Origin: Dehalococcoidia bacterium
GTDB lineage: Bacteria; Chloroflexota; Dehalococcoidia; Dehalococcoidales; UBA1222
Direction: 5' to 3'
Length of the DNA stretch: 17,260 bases
NCBI GenBank assembly: GCA_009779655.1
Contig: WRDV01000010.1
Coordinates: 1-17,260, forward strand
Positions 13,542 to 17,260 of the stretch are shown in pieces. Within the stretch, counting starts at the first letter, position 1; every line of letters starts with the position of its first letter. Position numbers and translations under genes: made by a program. The notes under the pieces are model-generated. The model made no database searches. It saw only the letters and a program-made list of their open reading frames with translations, and was not told the origin of the DNA.

Positions 13542-15413
13542 ATGAAGAAGAATATATCCTTGTTTTCCATACTAGTAGTTGTTTTTTCGGCGCTTGTGTT
13601 GGTAAACAACGCTGGGTGCGGATGTCTCGCATCTGAGGCAATAATCACATATGACCCAGGTGCAGGCGATATCTCATCGCCATCAGAAACTGCTCGTGTC
13701 GGGAGTAGCGTTATACTTCCAATGCCCACTCGTAGTACCTATGCGTTTACCGGCTGGTATACTGCGCCAATTGAAGGAATAAGAGTCGGCGGAGCGGGTG
13801 ACAATTTTGCGGTTAAAGTTGATGTAACGCTGTATGCGCAGTGGACATCGGGCGTTACCATTTATTACTACGCAAATGAAGGCAGTATGTCGCAGTTGTC
13901 TGAAACTGTGCTTGTCGGAAGTAGTGTTATGCTTCCTGAGCCTACTCGCACGGGATATACATTTTATGGTTGGTACAACAGGCAAGGAGAAAAAGTTGGT
14001 GTTGCCGGCGACATACACACTGCGGATGGTGGTACGGTATTCCAGCATGGCTTAATTGAGATATTGCGTGCAGAATGGCGCTTAAATGTAACAGTTTTAT
14101 TTAGTGTAGGTAGTGGCGGCGCTCCTATTGTTTCAATTACAACTCCTGCTGAAAGTAGTATCACGCTTCCTGCTCCAACTCGCAAAGGGTATACCTTTAG
14201 TGGATGGTATACAACTCTGACTGGCGGAACAAAGGCAGGCAATGCCGGCGATTCCTATGTGATTCCGCTTAATGCGGTTGCAACAACCACACTATATGCG
14301 AGGTGGATACCGGGAGAAGTAACGCTTACATACGATGCCAATGGGGGCAGTATCTCGCCGCAATACGAAACTACTCTCGCCGAAACGAGCGTCACACTTC
14401 CCGCGCCAAACCGAAACGGCTATGTATTTGACGGCTGGCACACGGCGCCGAGTGGAGGAACAAGAGTCGGCGGAGCGGGTGACAGTTTTGTGGTTAAAGC
14501 TGACGTAACACTGTATGCACAGTGGGCATCGGGTGTTACTGTTACGTACGATGCCAACGGGGGCAGTATCTCGCCGCAATACGAAACTACTCTCGCCGAA
14601 ACGAGCGTCACACTTCCCGCACCAAACCGAAACGGCTATGTATTTGACGGCTGGCACACGGCGCCGAGCGGAGGAACAAGAGTCGGCGGGGCTGGCGACA
14701 GTTTTGTGGTTGAGGTTGACGTAACGTTGTATGCCCATTGGAGAGCAGGCGTTACCGTTACATACAATGCCAATGGAGGTAATGTCTCGCCGCAATACGA
14801 AACTACTCTCGCCGAAACGAGCGTCACACTTCCCGCGCCAAACCGAAACGGCTATGTATTTGACGGCTGGCACACGGCGCCGAGCGGAGGAACAAGAGTC
14901 GGCGGAGCGGGTGACAGTTTTATGGTTGAGGTTGACGTAACACTGTATGCCTGGTGGTCACCGGGAGAAGTAACACTTACATATAATCCAAACGGAGGCA
15001 TTGTATCATTGCCGCACGAGACGGTTCTTGCTGAAAGCTGTGTTACGCTTCCTGCGCCATTCCGTAATGGCTATTTCTTTAATGGTTGGTATACGGCGCC
15101 GAGCGGAGGAACAAGAGTCGGCGGAGCGGGTGATATTTTTGTGGTTGAAGCTGACGTAATGCTGTATGCACAGTGGAGAATGGGCGTTAGTGTTTTTTAC
15201 AATCCAAATGGAGGCAATGTTTCGCTACCATATGAGACAGTTTTTGCCGATGGCAGTGTTACGCTCCCGGAATCAACTCGTGATGCCAGGACCTTTAATG
15301 GTTGGTATACGGCGCCGAGCGGAGGAACAAGAGTCGGCGGAGCGGGCGATACTTTTATGGTTGATACTGACGTAGTGTTGTATGCCCAGTGGGAATATCT
15401 TGGATCTGAATAG
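13542..15413 (+). CDS. Secreted surface protein with eight Listeria-Bacteroides (Flg_new/InlB-type) repeats
   Basis: The 623-residue product begins with a signal sequence (MKKNISLFSILVVVFSALVL) ending NAGCGC, followed by eight beta-rich repeats of about 71-78 residues and almost nothing else. Each repeat follows the scheme VT-x-x-Y-x-x-x-GG ... ETx-x-x-x-S-x-x-LPxPxRxGYxFxGWYTxxxGGTxVGxAGDxFxVxxDVTLYAxW, as in InlB B-repeats. Repeats start at 13641, 13854, 14088, 14319, 14535, 14751, 14970 and 15186. Repeats 4-6 are nearly identical; 2 and 3 are the most divergent. No LPxTG, SLH or other C-terminal anchor is present, so any surface attachment would have to come from the N-terminal cysteine. 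The ATG has only a GGGG-type upstream site. The next gene, 50 bases downstream, encodes a related protein. Specific function is unknown; adhesion or matrix roles are known for related repeats. Confidence 0.88.
   Translation: MKKNISLFSILVVVFSALVLVNNAGCGCLASEAIITYDPGAGDISSPSETARVGSSVILPMPTRSTYAFTGWYTAPIEGIRVGGAGDNFAVKVDVTLYAQWTSGVTIYYYANEGSMSQLSETVLVGSSVMLPEPTRTGYTFYGWYNRQGEKVGVAGDIHTADGGTVFQHGLIEILRAEWRLNVTVLFSVGSGGAPIVSITTPAESSITLPAPTRKGYTFSGWYTTLTGGTKAGNAGDSYVIPLNAVATTTLYARWIPGEVTLTYDANGGSISPQYETTLAETSVTLPAPNRNGYVFDGWHTAPSGGTRVGGAGDSFVVKADVTLYAQWASGVTVTYDANGGSISPQYETTLAETSVTLPAPNRNGYVFDGWHTAPSGGTRVGGAGDSFVVEVDVTLYAHWRAGVTVTYNANGGNVSPQYETTLAETSVTLPAPNRNGYVFDGWHTAPSGGTRVGGAGDSFMVEVDVTLYAWWSPGEVTLTYNPNGGIVSLPHETVLAESCVTLPAPFRNGYFFNGWYTAPSGGTRVGGAGDIFVVEADVMLYAQWRMGVSVFYNPNGGNVSLPYETVFADGSVTLPESTRDARTFNGWYTAPSGGTRVGGAGDTFMVDTDVVLYAQWEYLGSE
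14319..14969 (+). repeat. Tandem 216-bp direct repeats (three near-identical units)
   Basis: Units start at 14319, 14535 and 14751, an exact 216-base period (72 codons); the third unit has one extra codon. The central part (for example from 14361, 14577 and 14793) differs by only a handful of substitutions between copies. A shorter block, from GGTTGGTATACGG onward, is also shared at 15084 and 15300 with the same 216-base offset. Confidence 0.92.
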
Positions 15414-15463
15414 AAGTGGTATTTGATGCGGGTCATCCGGAGTTTGCATTGATTAGGTGTGTT

Positions 15464-16336
15464 ATGCGGAAAACAGTGCGCTATTTCATTACAGGGATGC
15501 TGATTTTTTCTACGGCTACACTTGCTGGTAATTTTGGATGCACATTTGGAAATAGCAGTATAGTCATTACATACGATGCTAATGGAGGAGATGTCTTTCC
15601 ATATTCTGAGACTGTTGTTGCCGGAACGATTGTTATACTTCCAATGCCTATATATAAGGGTTATATATTTGGCGGATGGTACGCTCAGGATGGAATGAAG
15701 GTTGGCACAGCTGGTGACGGCTATATAGTTAACAATGCTATGACTCTTTACGCCAGATGGATGCCGGAAGGTAGTATGGACTACTCAGAAATATACGCAT
15801 ATGAGCGTGGCGTATCACGATATTATGTGAATTACGAAATACACTATTATGTGAATGATGCGCTACTTAACAAGGTTTTATCTGATGCATATTTTGATAG
15901 CTATGCAGCAGCTTGGGCATTTTCGTTTACCGGAGGAGTAAATCCTATGCCATATTACGAAGAAGTATGGACTGATGGAGTTAACAGATGGTGGGTGGAA
16001 TATGAGCGTGGCAACTACAGGGTTGAAATTGAAGATACAGGTGATAGAACTAGAACAGTTTATTATGGACCATTACTCCCCGGTACTTTTGTAGCTCCTA
16101 CAACACTATCTTTTACAGAAGAAGGACATACTAATCAAATAGAGGGCGTGCAAGGCGTGGTGACCACGTCTGAAAAATGGCTTCTTGAAGACCCCGGGTA
16201 TTTCGGTGGAGATGAGCCAATAATAGTCTACGAATATTGGTGGGTCACAACTTATGTAGGGTGGGTTTACGGCATGCCTGATATATATACAGTGCGTATT
16301 GTCCCTGCGAATAATGTTATTCATAGTTGCCGTTAG
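15464..16336 (+). CDS. Secreted protein with one Flg_new repeat and an unrecognised Tyr/Trp-rich domain
   Basis: This 290-residue protein has a signal sequence ending GNFGC (Cys26), then one Listeria-Bacteroides repeat (about 30-105: ITYDANGGDVFPYSETV ... GYIFGGWYAQDG ... MTLYARW). The remaining ~185 residues are rich in Tyr and Trp (RYYVNYEIHYYVND, NRWWVEYERGNYRVEIED, YEYWWVTTYVGWVYG) and look like a beta-sandwich; I do not recognise this domain. I start at ATG 15464, not the frame opening at 15416, because AGGTG (15454-15458) is well spaced and the signal peptide begins there. It follows the eight-repeat gene by 50 bases in the same direction, so it is probably in the same operon. Confidence 0.8.
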   Translation: MRKTVRYFITGMLIFSTATLAGNFGCTFGNSSIVITYDANGGDVFPYSETVVAGTIVILPMPIYKGYIFGGWYAQDGMKVGTAGDGYIVNNAMTLYARWMPEGSMDYSEIYAYERGVSRYYVNYEIHYYVNDALLNKVLSDAYFDSYAAAWAFSFTGGVNPMPYYEEVWTDGVNRWWVEYERGNYRVEIEDTGDRTRTVYYGPLLPGTFVAPTTLSFTEEGHTNQIEGVQGVVTTSEKWLLEDPGYFGGDEPIIVYEYWWVTTYVGWVYGMPDIYTVRIVPANNVIHSCR

Positions 16337-16348
16337 CTGCTACAGTTC

Positions 16349-16370
16349 GTTAGGCTTATTGCTTAACTTT
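16349..16370 (+). terminator. Possible terminator after the surface-protein operon
   Basis: GTTAGGC (16349-16355) pairs with GCTTAAC (16361-16367) with one G-T pair and a TTATT loop, followed by only three T. It is a weak candidate, at the expected place 13 bases after the stop codon. Confidence 0.35.
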
Positions 16371-16443
16371 GACCATGTCCATAAGCGGAATGGAAACTGT
16401 TTTGTTTATAACTGGTTCGAATTTAGGTGGTGTGAAACCTTCA

Positions 16444-16458
16444 TATCTTGAAAAGATA
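16444..16458. repeat. Small inverted repeat downstream of the beta-helix gene
   Basis: TATCTT-GAA-AAGATA forms a 6-bp stem with a 3-nt loop, about 10 bases past the minus-strand stop codon. On the minus strand it is not followed by a T-run, so its role as a terminator is doubtful. Confidence 0.4.
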
Positions 16459-16467
16459 GCCCATATT

Positions 16468-17260
16468 TTAAACGCAGAATAATATCACCACACCTGCAGC
16501 GACCGCAATGATGGCGAGGAGCGGCCATATCCATTTGAGACTGCTGTTCTTCTGAACAAAAACCATGATTAGAGCGAAGAGAGCAATCAGCATGCCAATA
16601 CTGCAGAGAATTAGCTTAATCAGTGACCATGGCTCCTGCGGGAGGATTTCAGCCCAATTGGCCATAATAGCCACGTCTTCAGTTGGCATGATAAAAGTTG
16701 TGATATTACTTTCGATATCGGTTAGAGTGACATCGCCCGAAATTACCTCCCAGCCACAAAAGATATATCCGTGTATGGCTCCGGCATCTATAGTTACGGT
16801 TGTGCCTGATAAGTATGTACCGGCCCCTGTGGTTTCGGCATGGCTATTGGTAATGGTAACAGATTTTATTTGTAATTGCGTACCCTTGGTATAGCTGATA
16901 TCGTAGTTATTGTAGCCATAGATTAAGTGATTTGACCAAACCGTACACTTGATTAGGGCATCATGCAAAGATTTGTCAGTTTCAGCTATATCGTACATTG
17001 TGGCAGCTGAATTGTCAGAGAACGTAACGTCGGCGATGGTAGCGACGAAGAGCTTATTGAGGTTGTCGTAATCAATCCAGATGCCGCCGCCGTCGTTATA
17101 GGCAATATTGCCTGAAACTTCTCTAGCGTTTACAGTGATGGGCCTGTTGAATAATGGTCTAAAAAAGTGGCTTTCCAATGAAATATCGACTGCGATAGTT
17201 GGAACAACAGCAAAAAAGCTCTGTTGCAACCTCGAAAACCATAGATTTCCATAGATTCTA
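16468..17260 (-). CDS. Beta-helix/InlB-like membrane surface protein, 5' end beyond the window
   Basis: The frame is open from the right edge to the stop at 16468-16470, about 263 residues. TTG at 17227-17229 could be a start, but the frame continues upstream with no stop. Residues near VSGNIAYNDGGGIWIDY and ADVTFSDNSAATMYDI, then HLIYGYNNYDISYTKG, resemble the Pmp-like right-handed beta-helix repeats (GGG-I and FSxNxA motifs). Next comes a single divergent InlB-type repeat (GAIHGYIFCGWEVISGD ... TTFIMPTEDVAIMANW). The C-terminus has two membrane segments (LIKLILCSIGMLIALFALIM and IWPLLAIIAVAAGVVILF) separated by QKNSSLK. This looks like a cell-surface protein with a C-terminal membrane anchor. 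It is convergent with the secreted repeat-protein pair. The most N-terminal ~35 visible residues do not look like beta-helix and may be a junction. Confidence 0.7.
   Translation of the reverse strand, partial: RIYGNLWFSRLQQSFFAVVPTIAVDISLESHFFRPLFNRPITVNAREVSGNIAYNDGGGIWIDYDNLNKLFVATIADVTFSDNSAATMYDIAETDKSLHDALIKCTVWSNHLIYGYNNYDISYTKGTQLQIKSVTITNSHAETTGAGTYLSGTTVTIDAGAIHGYIFCGWEVISGDVTLTDIESNITTFIMPTEDVAIMANWAEILPQEPWSLIKLILCSIGMLIALFALIMVFVQKNSSLKWIWPLLAIIAVAAGVVILFCV

Noticed and set aside
13510..13545. Eleven-codon upstream frame whose stop overlaps the repeat-gene ATG (ATGA)
   Set aside because: The AAGG before its ATG is too close to act as a ribosome binding site; leader-peptide control is only speculative.
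14292..14873. Long antisense open frame opposite the tandem repeats
   Set aside because: A shadow created by the 216-bp periodicity and biased codons of the sense gene; no start signals or known family.
13641..15392. Periodic repeats considered as a CRISPR array
   Set aside because: Units are 216 bases, in frame, and encode a continuous repeat protein; there are no short repeats with unique spacers.
16375..16482. Plus-strand 35-codon frame ending KPSYLEKIAHILNAE, vaguely like a helix-turn-helix protein
   Set aside because: Too short for a complete domain, no ribosome binding site, and it overlaps the end of the minus-strand gene.

Overview
The window looks like a chromosomal segment of an anaerobic, low-to-mid GC Bacillota, probably a Clostridia-grade organism. 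The evidence is a tRNA-Trp T-box leader, AGGAGG-type ribosome binding sites, a reverse rubrerythrin next to a PerR-type regulator, an endonuclease-type MutL, PcrA, and secreted Listeria-Bacteroides-type repeat proteins. I cannot name the species.

Layout. (1) Positions 1-1374 are accessory: the 5' end of an unknown minus-strand gene, a perfect 36-nt palindrome, a small secreted protein (414-788), and a second small lipoprotein-like gene split by a frameshift (814-1294). (2) Positions 1375-6070 are a minus-strand tryptophan operon in the order trpB-trpA-trpD-trpC-trpF. It is tightly packed, led by a Trp-specific T-box and a strong terminator, and contains no trpE or trpG. (3) Positions 6136-10095 are a divergent pcrA-mutL pair for DNA repair. 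(4) Positions 10118-11139 are a peroxide-defence unit, a reverse rubrerythrin followed by perR, with a consensus promoter and an overlapping palindrome. (5) Positions 11211-13200 are a minus-strand run lepB-pyrE-membrane-anchored Holliday-junction-resolvase-like nuclease. (6) Positions 13414-17260 are a surface or secreted protein locus: an eight-repeat Flg_new/InlB-like protein with recently homogenised 216-bp units, a second single-repeat protein with an unrecognised Tyr/Trp-rich domain, and a convergent beta-helix/InlB-like membrane protein that runs off the right edge.

Most notable. Four of the five trp enzymes (TrpD, TrpC, TrpF, TrpA) depart from textbook active-site residues, several at anthranilate-contacting positions, while TrpB looks ordinary. 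The first pathway step is missing from the operon. trpC also carries a perfect 16-bp hairpin starting at its third codon. The repeat gene and its neighbour share an unusual N-x-G-C signal-peptide ending at the same residue numbers. Family assignments rest on motifs recognised by eye; no database or folding software was used.
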